Under the pieces are notes generated by a model. It was not told the origin of the DNA, searched no databases, and worked only from the letters and a program-made list of their open reading frames with translations. 64,000 nucleotides of DNA from Desulfitobacterium_A nosdiversum. Lineage in GTDB: Bacteria; Bacillota; Desulfitobacteriia; Desulfitobacteriales; Desulfitobacteriaceae. The stretch spans positions 2,046,001 through 2,110,000 of the forward strand of contig NZ_CP172056.1 of the NCBI RefSeq assembly GCF_049860565.1, read 5' to 3'. Position 1 is the first letter of the stretch. Each line of letters starts with the position of its first letter. Of the stretch, positions 16,610-26,000 are shown piece after piece. A program made the translations under genes and the position numbers.

Positions 16610-17956
16610 ATGTTTAAAAAAATCCTGATTGCTAATCGCGGTGAAATTGCGCTTCGTATTATTCGAGCCTGCCGCGAAATGAATATTGAAACCGTTGCCG
16701 TGTTCTCAGAAGCAGACCGAGATTCTTTGCATGTTAAAGCTGCGGATCAAGCCGTTTGTATTGGTCCGTATCCCTCAGCTAAAAGCTACCTTAACATTCC
16801 CAATATCATCAGTGCAGCTGAATTGACGGGCGTCGATGCCATTCATCCTGGCTATGGCTTCCTTTCAGAGAATGCACGGTTCGCTGAAATATGTGAGTCC
16901 TGCGGGATTACGTTTATCGGACCGAGTCCTCGTGCGATTGAAACGATGGGTGATAAAGCAACTGCACGTAAAACGATGATCGAGGCAGGTGTTCCTGTTG
17001 TACCTGGCTCGAAGGAAGTTATTGTAGACCTGGAATTAGCAGCTCAGACGGCTGAAGAGATTGGTTATCCTGTTCTGATTAAAGCTTCCGCCGGCGGCGG
17101 GGGAAAAGGAATGCGGATTGCTCAGAACGATAAAGAACTGATTAAATCGATTCAGGCTGCACAAAATGAGGCGCAGGCTGCTTTCGGAAATTCTGAGGTA
17201 TACTTGGAAAAGTATGTTGAAGAACCGCGCCATATTGAATTCCAGATCCTTGCCGATAAATTCGGAAATATTGTCCATTTGGGAGAACGGGATTGTTCCT
17301 TGCAACGTCGTAATCAAAAACTTTTAGAAGAGTCTCCGTCGACGGCTTTAACGCCAAAGCTTCGTAAGGCGATGGGAGAGGCTGCAATTAAAGCTGCCAA
17401 AGCGGCTGATTATTCAAGTGTAGGAACGATTGAGTTTCTATTGGATAAGCATAATCACTTTTACTTTATCGAAATGAATACCCGTATTCAGGTAGAACAT
17501 CCGGTTACGGAACTTGTCTCAGGCATTGATCTTGTGAAGGAACAGATAAAAATTGCAGCCGGCGAAGCGCTTCAGTTCAAACAAGAAGACATTCAAATCA
17601 GAGGCTGGGCAATCGAATGCCGTATCAATGCAGAGAATCCGGATAAGAATTTTATGCCTTCCCCGGGAACGATTGAGTTCTATCATATTCCAGGCGGACC
17701 AGGCGTACGCGTCGACAGCGCAGCTTATCAAGGATATTCGATCCCTCCATACTATGATTCGATGGTCGGGAAATTGATTGTTTGGGGCGCAACCCGTGAA
17801 GAAGCAATCCTAAGAATGCGGCGGGCTTTAGATGAGTTTGTGATTGAAGGAATTCATACAACGATACCCTTCCATCTTAAAGTATTGGACAATGCCTTCT
17901 TCCGCAGAGGCGAAGTTTATACCAACTTTATTCAACGTCGGATTCTTGGAGAATAA
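16610..17956 (+). CDS. accC: Biotin carboxylase subunit
   Basis: 448 aa, full length for AccC. The ATP-grasp core shows the glycine-rich loop (KASAGGGGKGMR), HIEFQILAD, the ERDCSLQRRNQK block and the EMNTRIQVEHPVTE catalytic motif. It carboxylates biotin on the carrier using ATP and bicarbonate. It starts 12 nt after the carboxyltransferase-carrier fusion, so the two form one operon. It ends at a strong terminator. Confidence 0.97.
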   Translation: MFKKILIANRGEIALRIIRACREMNIETVAVFSEADRDSLHVKAADQAVCIGPYPSAKSYLNIPNIISAAELTGVDAIHPGYGFLSENARFAEICESCGITFIGPSPRAIETMGDKATARKTMIEAGVPVVPGSKEVIVDLELAAQTAEEIGYPVLIKASAGGGGKGMRIAQNDKELIKSIQAAQNEAQAAFGNSEVYLEKYVEEPRHIEFQILADKFGNIVHLGERDCSLQRRNQKLLEESPSTALTPKLRKAMGEAAIKAAKAADYSSVGTIEFLLDKHNHFYFIEMNTRIQVEHPVTELVSGIDLVKEQIKIAAGEALQFKQEDIQIRGWAIECRINAENPDKNFMPSPGTIEFYHIPGGPGVRVDSAAYQGYSIPPYYDSMVGKLIVWGATREEAILRMRRALDEFVIEGIHTTIPFHLKVLDNAFFRRGEVYTNFIQRRILGE

Positions 17957-17958
17957 TG

Positions 17959-18010
17959 AAAAGGGAGTGTCGCAAACTACTTTTTAAAGTAGAAAGCGAT
18001 GCTCCTTTTT
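17959..18010 (+). terminator. Terminator of the carboxylase operon
   Basis: AAAAGGGAGTGTCGC pairs with GCGATGCTCCTTTTT with two or three imperfect pairs. An inner CTACTTT/AAAGTAG helix extends it, and the 3' arm ends in a T-run. Confidence 0.75.
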
Positions 18011-18234
18011 GCTTTATGGGTATAAAAATGTATTGTAAGTTGAGAAAGAGGCTGCTGTTCACGAACTATTCAGTTTCGTTTTACAACGGTCCCTTTTTTG
18101 TGTGTATATCGGATTTTTTAATGAACAGGGAGGAATATGAATTAGTAGATAGAAATTATAATAAATAGAAATTAAAATAAAATATATAATTGTATTTATT
18201 TAATCACTTACAAAGTATGAGAGAGGTAATTTTT

Positions 18235-21123
18235 ATGAATCGAACACAGTTAAACGATGTTGCCAAGCTGCCGAAAGAATATCATGATTTTTGGATGCAA
18301 GTTTCTCATGTCATACCTCAATCTCGAATGTTTTGTGATCCGCTCTACACGTTAGCCTACGGAATCGATGCCAGCTTTTATCGGCTTATTCCGAAAGTGG
18401 TGCTTAAGGCGAATACGACAGAAGAAATTAAGGAAATTTTAGAGGCCTCACAGAAGTTTAAAGTTCCGGTTACTTTTCGGACGGCGGGGACAAGCCTCTC
18501 AGGACAAGCAGTGACAGATGGAGTTCTTGTCGTTTTAAAAGGGGGATGGAGAGGATACAGAATTTCCAATAATGGAGAGAAAATTGCCTTGGAACCAGGT
18601 ATTATCGGAGCGGAAGCAAATCGATATTTAAAACCGTTTGCTCGTAAAATTGGACCAGATCCCGCTTCAATTGATTCGGCAATGATTGGGGGTATGGCAG
18701 CGAATAATTCCAGTGGAATGTGTTGCGGTACTGCCGATAATAGCTATCAAACGGTAGAGGAAATGAAGATTATTTTTGGAGATGGGACAGTTCTGGATAC
18801 TGGAGATAAGACATCCTGTGACGATTTTATCAAGACACACTCAGCGTGGGTAAGAGAAATAGAAAAGATTCAGGATGAGATTCATGACGATCCTCAACTT
18901 ACGGAAATGATCCATCATAAATATAAAATAAAAAATACAACGGGTTATAGTCTTAATGCATTTGTAGACTACACGGATCCTATCGAAATTATTAAGCACC
19001 TCATGATTGGGTCTGAGGGAACGTTGGGGTTTATTGCTGAAATTACGTATCGTACAGTAATCGAACATCCTCACAAGGCATCTGCTTTAATCTTTTACCC
19101 GGATATGGAACAGGCTTGTCTTGCAGTTCAGCGGCTCGATCGAAATTCTGTCTCAGCAGCTGAGTTAATGGATCGAATTTCTCTCAAAACGATGGAAGAT
19201 AAACCGGGAATGCCCGAATATCTTAAAACACTTTCACCGACAGTAACAGCCCTTCTTGTTGAGGTACGAGCTGCTGATCCTGAGTTATTAGATCAAGCGA
19301 CGACGCGAGTGGCTGCCCTCCTTGAAGGAATCCCCACAGTGCTTCCTCTGAAATTTACGGCAATCAAAGCGGAGTATGAGAATCTATGGAATATTCGTAA
19401 GGGAATTTTCCCGGCAGTGGGTGCCATTCGACCTTTAGGTACGGGAGTTATTATCGAGGATGTAGCCTTTCCTAGAGAGAATCTAGCTGAGGCTGCAATT
19501 GCCTTGCGAAATATTCTTGATAAATATGATTATAAAGATGCAATTATTTATGGGCATGCCTTGGATGGGAACCTTCACTTTGTTTTTACGCAAGATTTTG
19601 GACAGCCAGAGGATCTGCCTCGTTATGAGGGATTGATGCGCGATGTTGGTGAATTAGTGGTTCAGCGCTATGGCGGATCGCTTAAGGCGGAGCACGGAAC
19701 CGGCCGGAATATGGCGCCGTTTGTTGAACTGGAGTGGGGAAACAAAGCATATTTAATGATGAAACGTCTTAAGAATGCGTTTGATCCGAAGAATCTCATT
19801 AATCCGGGTGTAATCCTTAATGATAATCCCCATGTCTATTTGGAGAACCTAAAAAATATGCCTCAGGCTCATGCAATAATCGATACGTGTACAAACTGCG
19901 GTTTTTGCGAGGCAATATGTACTTCGAAGAATCTTACCTTAACCCCGCGGCAGCGGATTGTTATCCAACGAGAAATTGCCGAACTTCGTCGTTCAGGGAA
20001 AGAACCGGAGCGATTAGAACGACTTGTGCAGGATTTTAAGTATGCAGGAAATCAAACATGCGCTGTAGATGGCTTGTGTGCAACAACATGCCCGTTGAGT
20101 ATCAATACTGGAGATTTTGTAAAGGTACTAAGGTCCCAGGAAATTACGCCAAAAGGATATTGGGTGGCAAAAAAACTGGCGCGTCATATGGCTGGAGTTA
20201 CAGGAGTAATGCAATGGGGACTTGGAGCAGTCAACAGCGCACATCACCTGTTAGGAACAGAAAAAATGAAAGCGCTGACCGAAGGAACTCGCAGAATGAG
20301 TGGAAATCGTTTACCTTTATGGAACCCCTGGATGCCGTCACGGGGCAAGGTTTCAAGTACCATCATACAGGCTGAGCCGAGGACAGACCGTAAGGCTGAA
20401 TCAGATTCATTATTAAAGGTTGTCTATTTTCCAAGCTGCATCAGCCGTTCAATGGGACCTGCTAAGGACGACCGTGATCAGCGGCCTCAAAGTGAGGCTG
20501 TCTTATCCATCTTGGCCAAGGCTGGGTATGAGGTGATTATGCCGCCGAGGATGGAGGGTCTATGTTGCGGGATGCCCTGGTCAAGCAAGGGCTTTTTTGA
20601 GATAGCTGATCAAAAAAGCGCGGAGTTGGAAAAGGTTCTGTATGAAGCAAGCGAGCAAGGAAAATACCCGGTGCTTTGTGATACCAGTCCCTGCCTTTAT
20701 CGGATGAAATCCGTGATGAATTCGCTGAACCTCTATGATCCGGTGGAGTTTATTCATGATTTTCTGTTAGAACGTTTGGAGATTCACAAAATTCCGGAGA
20801 CGGTGGCAATCCATGTCACGTGTAGTTCAGTCAAAATGAATTTAACAGGTAAATTCCGGGCGGTGGCAGAAGCGTGTGCTGAGCATGTCGTGCTTCCGGA
20901 AGATGTTCATTGCTGCGGGTTTTCTGGGGACAGGGGCTTTACGTTCCCTGAACTCAATCGTTCGGCACTTGCTTCGCTAAAGCCTTCCTTACCTTCCGAG
21001 TGCCATTCAGGGTACTCCAATAGTCGAACGTGTGAAATTGGCCTTTCACTGCATAGCGGAATTAGCTATCAGTCTATTGTGTATCTTGTCGACCGGTGTA
21101 GTAAGAGTATAGTCGGAATTTAG
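18235..21123 (+). CDS. FAD-linked oxidase/iron-sulfur protein (D-lactate dehydrogenase-like, GlcD plus GlcF in one chain)
   Basis: 962 aa from ATG 18235 (AGAGAGG upstream). Residues about 50-260 are a PCMH-type FAD domain (FRTAGTSLSGQAVTDG; GGMAANNSSGMC). An FAD-oxidase C-terminal domain runs to about 540 (YGHALDGNLHF; KAEHGTGRN). Then come two [4Fe-4S] motifs (CTNCGFCEAIC and CAVDGLCATTCP) and two cysteine-rich CCG domains (GLCCGMPWSS; HCCGFSGDRGF). This is the single-chain D-lactate/D-2-hydroxyacid dehydrogenase architecture that passes electrons to a quinone or ETF. It stands alone. The substrate is an inference from the family. Confidence 0.88.
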   Translation: MNRTQLNDVAKLPKEYHDFWMQVSHVIPQSRMFCDPLYTLAYGIDASFYRLIPKVVLKANTTEEIKEILEASQKFKVPVTFRTAGTSLSGQAVTDGVLVVLKGGWRGYRISNNGEKIALEPGIIGAEANRYLKPFARKIGPDPASIDSAMIGGMAANNSSGMCCGTADNSYQTVEEMKIIFGDGTVLDTGDKTSCDDFIKTHSAWVREIEKIQDEIHDDPQLTEMIHHKYKIKNTTGYSLNAFVDYTDPIEIIKHLMIGSEGTLGFIAEITYRTVIEHPHKASALIFYPDMEQACLAVQRLDRNSVSAAELMDRISLKTMEDKPGMPEYLKTLSPTVTALLVEVRAADPELLDQATTRVAALLEGIPTVLPLKFTAIKAEYENLWNIRKGIFPAVGAIRPLGTGVIIEDVAFPRENLAEAAIALRNILDKYDYKDAIIYGHALDGNLHFVFTQDFGQPEDLPRYEGLMRDVGELVVQRYGGSLKAEHGTGRNMAPFVELEWGNKAYLMMKRLKNAFDPKNLINPGVILNDNPHVYLENLKNMPQAHAIIDTCTNCGFCEAICTSKNLTLTPRQRIVIQREIAELRRSGKEPERLERLVQDFKYAGNQTCAVDGLCATTCPLSINTGDFVKVLRSQEITPKGYWVAKKLARHMAGVTGVMQWGLGAVNSAHHLLGTEKMKALTEGTRRMSGNRLPLWNPWMPSRGKVSSTIIQAEPRTDRKAESDSLLKVVYFPSCISRSMGPAKDDRDQRPQSEAVLSILAKAGYEVIMPPRMEGLCCGMPWSSKGFFEIADQKSAELEKVLYEASEQGKYPVLCDTSPCLYRMKSVMNSLNLYDPVEFIHDFLLERLEIHKIPETVAIHVTCSSVKMNLTGKFRAVAEACAEHVVLPEDVHCCGFSGDRGFTFPELNRSALASLKPSLPSECHSGYSNSRTCEIGLSLHSGISYQSIVYLVDRCSKSIVGI

Positions 21124-21133
21124 ACAAATAATA

Positions 21134-21173
21134 AACAGGGGATGACTCATAAAAATTTGAGACATCCCCTGTT
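21134..21173 (+). terminator. Long hairpin after the D-lactate dehydrogenase-like gene
   Basis: AACAGGGGATG (21134-21144) pairs with CATCCCCTGTT (21163-21173), with an inner CTCA/TGAG extension. The T-tract is poor. Confidence 0.6.
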
Positions 21174-21198
21174 CTAAATACGCCGCGCAAACTTGACT

Positions 21199-21227
21199 TT
21201 GCCAGTTCTACTTACTTTTGTTATAAT
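21199..21227 (+). promoter_or_regulatory. Sigma-A promoter of the asp23 operon
   Basis: TTGCCA (21199-21204), exactly 17 bp, and TATAAT (21222-21227), 45 nt before ATG 21272. Confidence 0.65.
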
Positions 21228-21271
21228 GACAGATGATAATATGAGGAAATATTAGGTTATGAGGTGAAGAT

Positions 21272-21670
21272 ATGGAGGATAAATTAACGGTTGATCATTC
21301 CTTCGGTGCGATTCGAATTGCAGATGAAGTTGTTGAGATTATAGCTGGATTAGCCGCTTCACAAGTGGAAGGAGTAGCCGGCATGAGCGGCGGCTTAGTT
21401 GGAGATATCGCATCTATGCTCAGCCGCGGTAAAAGTATGGCCAAAGGGGTTAAGGTTGAAGTCGGTGAACAAGAGGCAGCGGTCAATTTGTACTTGGTCG
21501 TTGATTACGGGGTTTCCATTCCAGATGTTGCTGTTCATGTCCAAGAGGCGGTTAAAGAGGGCATCGAGAGCATGACTGGCTTGAAAGTCGTAGAAACGAA
21601 CGTTCATATCCAAGGCGTTCATTTTCGTCCTGCTCCCGAGCCAAAGGAAGATGATAATCGCGTTAAATAG
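21272..21670 (+). CDS. Asp23/Gls24 family envelope stress response protein
   Basis: 132 aa, a single Asp23 domain (SFGAIRIADEVVEIIAGLAAS...VEGVAGMSGG...VVETNVHIQGVHF). These small cytosolic proteins polymerise near the membrane through AmaP and are linked to cell-envelope homeostasis. It is first in a short operon with amaP and the DUF2273 gene, the standard clostridial order before nusB. Its ribosome-binding site GAGGTGAAG precedes ATG 21272. Confidence 0.93.
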   Translation: MEDKLTVDHSFGAIRIADEVVEIIAGLAASQVEGVAGMSGGLVGDIASMLSRGKSMAKGVKVEVGEQEAAVNLYLVVDYGVSIPDVAVHVQEAVKEGIESMTGLKVVETNVHIQGVHFRPAPEPKEDDNRVK

Positions 21671-21682
21671 AAAGAGCGATTT

Positions 21683-21703
21683 CCCCCCTGAAGTTCAGGG
21701 GGG
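21683..21703 (+). other. GC-rich hairpin between asp23 and amaP
   Basis: CCCCCCTGA pairs with TCAGGGGGG around a 3-nt loop: nine perfect pairs and no T-run. It could stabilise the asp23 end of the transcript and lower amaP expression. Confidence 0.55.
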
Positions 21704-21729
21704 ATTACCGTTTGAAAGAGGTGGAAACT

Positions 21730-22248
21730 GTGATTGCCTACCTTGTAGGTGTTTTTTTCATAATTGCCGCTGGATGGATATTAGCTATTACCGTGGGTTG
21801 GAATCTTCCCTATGATGTTTTGGAACAAGCGCTTTTTTGGCTGAAGATACATCCTTGGGAAGATGTTGTCCTTTCGGCTTGTTTATTGGTTTTGGGAATT
21901 CTTCCTTTTCTCAGACCCCGTTCACAGCGTCATGAACAAACGTTTCTCACTTCTTCACAGTTAGGTGAGGTTCGTATGACCGGGGATGCGATGCAGGATA
22001 TCATAAGACGGAGTGCTCAAATTCTGCCCGGTGTCCAGAACGTTCAACCGAATCTCAGACAAAGAGAAGATGGGTTGGAAGTCTTAGTTTATGTACAGCT
22101 TAAACCGGAGTTTATTATCCCGGATACAGCGGAAAAACTCCAGGGGAAAGTAAAAGAAGATGTTGAGCATTACACGGGAATAAAAGTTGCTGAGGTGAAA
22201 GTGCTGGTTCGCAGTCTGGAAGCTGCTCGCCAGTCACGCGTAAGATGA
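21730..22248 (+). CDS. amaP: Alkaline shock response membrane anchor protein AmaP
   Basis: 172 aa from GTG 21730: AGAGGTGG at 21717-21724 fits this start better than the TTG at 21712. Two membrane helices at the N-terminus (about 1-22 and 45-65) precede an Asp23-like cytoplasmic domain (DAMQDIIRRSAQILPGVQNVQP...HYTGIKVAEVKVLV). AmaP anchors Asp23 at the membrane. It overlaps the next gene by four bases. Confidence 0.9.
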   Translation: MIAYLVGVFFIIAAGWILAITVGWNLPYDVLEQALFWLKIHPWEDVVLSACLLVLGILPFLRPRSQRHEQTFLTSSQLGEVRMTGDAMQDIIRRSAQILPGVQNVQPNLRQREDGLEVLVYVQLKPEFIIPDTAEKLQGKVKEDVEHYTGIKVAEVKVLVRSLEAARQSRVR

Positions 22249-22487
22249 GTGGATTTTGGAGTGAACTCGCTCATAAAATAACCTTGTTTCTCTTGCGTAT
22301 GCTTGAGGAACATCCCGGGAAATTGATTGGAACAAGTTTAGGGTTCTTCTTGGGATTATTAGTAGTGCTTTTAGGTTTTTGGAAAACACTTGTTGTCTTT
22401 GTTTTTGTAGGAATCGGCTTTGCGTTGGGTAAAAGGCAGGACGATCATAAGAAACTTTTTGACTGGTTAAATCGCTTTTTTGATTAG
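22245..22487 (+). CDS. DUF2273 small membrane protein
   Basis: 80 aa with two adjacent hydrophobic stretches (GTSLGFFLGLLVVLLGFWKTLVVFVFVGIGFALG type) and a short polar tail (KRQDDHKKLFDWLNRFF). This is the DUF2273 family that accompanies Asp23 and AmaP. ATG 22245 overlaps the amaP stop codon. Its biochemical role is unknown. Confidence 0.88.
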   Translation: MSGFWSELAHKITLFLLRMLEEHPGKLIGTSLGFFLGLLVVLLGFWKTLVVFVFVGIGFALGKRQDDHKKLFDWLNRFFD

Positions 22488-22496
22488 GAGGGCATC

Positions 22497-22922
22497 ATGA
22501 GTCGGAGATTAGCGCGCGAAACTGCGCTCCAAGTTCTGTTTCAATTGGATATGAATGGGGAAGGCTCAGAGGTTGACAACATCATTCATCACTGGGCTGA
22601 GGAATTTGCAGTTCCGGAAATAAGTATTCCTTTTGCCGAAGAACTCATTAAGGGTACACTTGAGCACCAAGAGGAAATCGATAAAAAGCTAAGCGAATTA
22701 TCTGAAGGCTGGGGTTTAAAACGAATGGGCAATGTTGATCGTAACCTCCTGCGCTTAGCCAGCTATGAGATCCTATATCGTTCCGATATACCGGGGAGAG
22801 TGACCTTAAATGAAGCCGTTGAAATCGCCAAGCTCTATGGGAGTGAGGAGTCGGCTAAGTTTATTAATGGAATTCTGGATAAGATTGTAGCCAGTGTTCA
22901 GAAAACGGAAGAGAAACTGTAA
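22497..22922 (+). CDS. nusB: Transcription antitermination factor NusB
   Basis: 141 aa, full length: SRRLARETALQVLFQLD at the N-terminus and VDRNLLRLASYEILYRSDIP...INGILDKI at the C-terminus are NusB hallmarks. With NusE (S10) it binds boxA RNA and supports rRNA antitermination. Its stop overlaps the start of the next gene (TAATG). Confidence 0.97.
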   Translation: MSRRLARETALQVLFQLDMNGEGSEVDNIIHHWAEEFAVPEISIPFAEELIKGTLEHQEEIDKKLSELSEGWGLKRMGNVDRNLLRLASYEILYRSDIPGRVTLNEAVEIAKLYGSEESAKFINGILDKIVASVQKTEEKL

Positions 22923-23893
22923 TGGGGTATTATCTCGGAATTGACACAAGTGCTTATACAACATCCCTGGCACTAGTCAATGAACAAGAAGAGCTTCATT
23001 GGGAAGCACGAAAAATCCTTGCTGTACCTTCAGGGGAGAGGGGCCTTGCTCAATCTGAAGCGTTATTTCAGCATGTCCAGAATCTGCCTTGTTTAACCGC
23101 AGAAATCCCGGCGGATCTTTGGAGGGATATAGCGGGTATTGGTGTAAGCACAGCTCCAAGACCTGTAAAAGGATCCTATATGCCTGTTTTTACAGCTGGG
23201 TATGGAGTTGCTTCTTCATTGGCTTCTGCACTGAATGTGCCCTTATATCGGACAAGTCATCAAGAGGGGCATCTTGCGGCAGGCATATCTTCAGGAAAGT
23301 TAACTGAAATACAATTTTTAGCGATCCATCTTTCCGGTGGGACGACAGAGCTATTGCAAGTTGAAAAGAAAGAACCCGGAAAAATTCAGATTGATCTTCT
23401 CGGTGGGACAACCGATCTGCATGCCGGTCAATTTGTTGACAGGGTGGGGGTTCGCCTGGGTTTAGGTTTTCCTGCAGGCAAAGAATTAGAACGGTTGGCT
23501 CAAGATGCTGACCCAGGAGCGGCATCATTGCTTCCCTCATCCGTTAAAGGCTTTGAAGTGAGTTTTTCGGGAGTAGAATCGGCTGCACAGCGGTTGATTG
23601 ATCAGCATGTTCCAGCCGCACAGGTGGCACGGGCAGTTGAAGGATGTGTAGCTCGAACGATAGCTAAATTGCTGCAGACAGGGATTGAAAAGACAGGGCT
23701 GAAGCATTGTTTGATTGTCGGCGGAGTTGCCTCAAATCAATTTATTCGTTCTGAATTAAATCACCGTTTAAACCACAAGGCTCAGCTCTATTGGGCTGAA
23801 CCGGAATGGAGCAGGGATCAGGCTATTGGGGTAGCTCTTTTAACGTCTCAGGGGCTAAATGAAAAGATTATAACAGTGTCAATGGAGAAATAA
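22922..23893 (+). CDS. Kae1-like domain protein (TsaD paralogue, M22 family)
   Basis: 323 aa with the ASKHA fold signs of TsaD/Kae1: LGIDTSAYTTSLAL at the N-terminus, the metal motif HQEGH, an HLSGGTTELL phosphate loop and VGGVASNQFIR. It is clearly diverged from true TsaD proteins, and in clostridia such genes recur beside nusB. A role in tRNA threonylcarbamoylation is not established for this paralogue. It overlaps nusB by one base, so it is cotranscribed. It is the last housekeeping gene before the catabolic island. Confidence 0.8.
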   Translation: MGYYLGIDTSAYTTSLALVNEQEELHWEARKILAVPSGERGLAQSEALFQHVQNLPCLTAEIPADLWRDIAGIGVSTAPRPVKGSYMPVFTAGYGVASSLASALNVPLYRTSHQEGHLAAGISSGKLTEIQFLAIHLSGGTTELLQVEKKEPGKIQIDLLGGTTDLHAGQFVDRVGVRLGLGFPAGKELERLAQDADPGAASLLPSSVKGFEVSFSGVESAAQRLIDQHVPAAQVARAVEGCVARTIAKLLQTGIEKTGLKHCLIVGGVASNQFIRSELNHRLNHKAQLYWAEPEWSRDQAIGVALLTSQGLNEKIITVSMEK

Positions 23894-23930
23894 CTCTCCG
23901 GAATTATATTTTTAAAATGAAAATTACTTC

Positions 23931-23959
23931 TTGACGCAAATTTGGCCCTATGATATTCT
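23931..23959 (+). promoter_or_regulatory. Sigma-A promoter of the etf operon
   Basis: TTGACG (23931-23936), 17 bp, TATTCT (23954-23959), followed by TTTAGTTAG. The promoter at 31,063 has the same -35, the same CAAATTT start of spacer and the same post--10 sequence. Confidence 0.75.
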
Positions 23960-23998
23960 TTAGTTAGAAAATTATAGGTCATTTTTTTTTGGACCATT

Positions 23999-24016
23999 AT
24001 AGAGCGAGCGTTCCAT
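23999..24016 (+). promoter_or_regulatory. Palindromic operator, copy 1 (probable TetR site)
   Basis: ATAGAGCGAGCGTTCCAT. It shares 16 of 18 bases or more with copies at 31,130 and 31,201 and lies about 40 bp after the -10 box, where a bound repressor would block elongation or promoter escape. Confidence 0.7.
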
Positions 24017-24129
24017 CTCTATGGCCTGTAAAAATAGATAAAATGTTAGGAGGAATTGGATTAGCCAAAAGATAGCATTCACAATCACATGATATGAACT
24101 TAATTCGAAATTTTAAGGAGGAGGAAAAA

Positions 24130-24903
24130 ATGAATATTATTGTATGTCTCAAACAGACTTTTGATACCGAAGCTAAAGTTGTTCTAGACAAGAATGGGAA
24201 AGTTGATCCTGCTGGTGTAACTTTAGTCATTAATCCGGACGATGAGTATGCAGTTGAAGAAGCAATCCGCCTTAAAGAAAAATTCGGAGGTGAAGTTATC
24301 GTTGTAGCGGTGGGTAACGATAGAACCCCAGAAGCAATCCGTACTGCTTTGGCAATGGGGGCCGATAAGGCGGCGCTGATTGATGACCCGGCTATGGCCG
24401 AAGCAGATTGTCAAGGTATAGCTGAAGTGTTGGCAAAATACATTTCAACCCTTAATTACGACATTATCCTGATTGGAAAAGATGATGTTGATACCAACTC
24501 ATGCCAGATAGGCGTACGTTTAGCAGAAGTGCTTAATATACCTTCGGCTAACATGGTAACCAAATTAGAAATCGATGGAACAAAGATTACAACTGTACGG
24601 GAAATCGATGGCGGTAAAGAGACGCTCGAATTAAGCTTACCTGCGGTCATTGCTGCTCAGCAAGGTCTCAACGAACCCAGATATCCATCCGTACCCGGAA
24701 TCATGAAAGCCAAAAAGAAAGAGCTTAAAAAGCTTAAACTTGCTGACTTGGGGATTGATCCATCAGATATAGGGTCAGAAATTCTAATAGAAAATATCAC
24801 TTTACCAATAGCACGTCAAGCTGCTCGCATGATCCCTGGAGAAGCAGCACAGGCTGCCAGTGAATTAGCGAGAATCCTATCCATTGAGGAAAAAGTATTG
24901 TAA
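24130..24903 (+). CDS. etfB: Electron transfer flavoprotein subunit beta
   Basis: 257 aa from ATG 24130 (AAGGAGGAGG upstream). It starts MNIIVCLKQTFDTEAKV and carries the beta-subunit signature block VREIDGGKETLELSLPAVI. With EtfA it accepts electrons from acyl-CoA dehydrogenases. It lacks nearby FixC/FixX partners, so a simple (non-bifurcating) ETF feeding the membrane oxidoreductase encoded two genes downstream is the likely arrangement. Confidence 0.95.
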   Translation: MNIIVCLKQTFDTEAKVVLDKNGKVDPAGVTLVINPDDEYAVEEAIRLKEKFGGEVIVVAVGNDRTPEAIRTALAMGADKAALIDDPAMAEADCQGIAEVLAKYISTLNYDIILIGKDDVDTNSCQIGVRLAEVLNIPSANMVTKLEIDGTKITTVREIDGGKETLELSLPAVIAAQQGLNEPRYPSVPGIMKAKKKELKKLKLADLGIDPSDIGSEILIENITLPIARQAARMIPGEAAQAASELARILSIEEKVL

Positions 24904-24919
24904 AAGGAGGACCATTGAA

Positions 24920-25936
24920 ATGGCTAAAGGACTTTGGGTTTATGTAGAACAAAGTAACATGAAGATACGTAAAGCATCGCTAGAAATTATGAGTAAGGCC
25001 AGGGAAATTGCGGACCAAGCAGGTGATGAAGTTGTTGCAGTATTGCTCGGACAAGGGGTTGAAGCTTTAGCTAATGAAGTCATTCCTTATGGAGCAAATA
25101 AGGTGATTGTTGTTGATGATGCTCAGCTTGAAAAATATACGACAGGCACCTATACCTCAGTCATAAGCAAGCTAATTAGAGAATATGAACCCCAAGCTTT
25201 CTTGCTGGGTCACTCAGCCTTAGGCAGAGATCTGGCACCGCGCCTTGCCCAACGTCTCAGAGTATGCATGGCTGATGATTGTATCGCTATGGAATATGAT
25301 CCCACAACTTATCTTACCTTCAAGCGCCCCATCTATACCGGCAGAGCGTTTGCTCAGGTTAAATTAACCTCTCGCCCGATTATTGCCACGATACGTCCTA
25401 ATACCTTCAATGTAAGCGAACCTGATAATAATTGCCAGGCAGAGATTATTAAAAGGAATGCCCAAATCGAAGCGGCTGATTTACGGGCTATTGTTAAAGA
25501 TATCGTTTTAGCAACTTCAAAACGTCCTGATTTAGTCGAGGCTAATGTTATCGTATCCGGGGGACGCGGTGTGAAGTCTGCCCAAGGTTTTGGAGTATTA
25601 GAAGAGCTGGCTGATGCAGTGGGCGGCGCAGTTGGCGCTTCTAGAGCAGCGGTTGATGCCGGTTGGATTGATATTAAGTATCAGATCGGACAGACAGGGA
25701 ATGCCGTATCACCGACACTCTACATTGCGTGTGGTATTTCCGGAGCGATTCAGCATGTTGCAGGAATGAATAGTTCAAAGATAATTGTAGCTATTAACAA
25801 AGATCCGGAAGCAAATATATTTAAATATGCGGATTACGGAATAGTTGGAGACTTATTCGAAGTTGTTCCACTACTTACTGAAGAATTTAAAAAACTAGGA
25901 AGTCAATCAACAAATAACCAAATGACGGCGAAGTAA
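24920..25936 (+). CDS. etfA: Electron transfer flavoprotein subunit alpha
   Basis: 338 aa from ATG 24920 (AAAGGAGGACC upstream). The C-terminal FAD domain shows VSGGRGVKSAQGF, SRAAVDAGW, QIGQTGNAVSPTLYIACGISGAIQH and AINKDPEANIFKYADYGIVGD, all diagnostic. It forms the FAD-containing heterodimer with EtfB. A hairpin overlaps its stop codon and separates it from the oxidoreductase gene. Confidence 0.96.
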   Translation: MAKGLWVYVEQSNMKIRKASLEIMSKAREIADQAGDEVVAVLLGQGVEALANEVIPYGANKVIVVDDAQLEKYTTGTYTSVISKLIREYEPQAFLLGHSALGRDLAPRLAQRLRVCMADDCIAMEYDPTTYLTFKRPIYTGRAFAQVKLTSRPIIATIRPNTFNVSEPDNNCQAEIIKRNAQIEAADLRAIVKDIVLATSKRPDLVEANVIVSGGRGVKSAQGFGVLEELADAVGGAVGASRAAVDAGWIDIKYQIGQTGNAVSPTLYIACGISGAIQHVAGMNSSKIIVAINKDPEANIFKYADYGIVGDLFEVVPLLTEEFKKLGSQSTNNQMTAK

Positions 25937-25950
25937 AAAACTTCGCTGTC
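25924..25950 (+). other. Hairpin overlapping the etfA stop codon
   Basis: GACGGCGAAGT (25924-25934) pairs with ACTTCGCTGTC (25940-25950) with one G.U pair and an AAAAA loop. The etfA TAA lies at the loop edge. It may be a processing or attenuation element between etfBA and the next gene. Confidence 0.5.
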
Positions 25951-26000
25951 CAATTCAATTTTCGTATTAAGCATTATTTAAAACTAAAGGAGGTTTAATG

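Noticed and set aside
17956..18168. 70-codon frame after accC
   Set aside because: Its first half is the accC terminator stem, there is no ribosome-binding site, and no family pattern is seen.
21190..21227. TTGACT (about 21,193) as -35 of the asp23 promoter
   Set aside because: The distance to TATAAT would be about 23 bp; TTGCCA at 21,199 gives exactly 17 bp.
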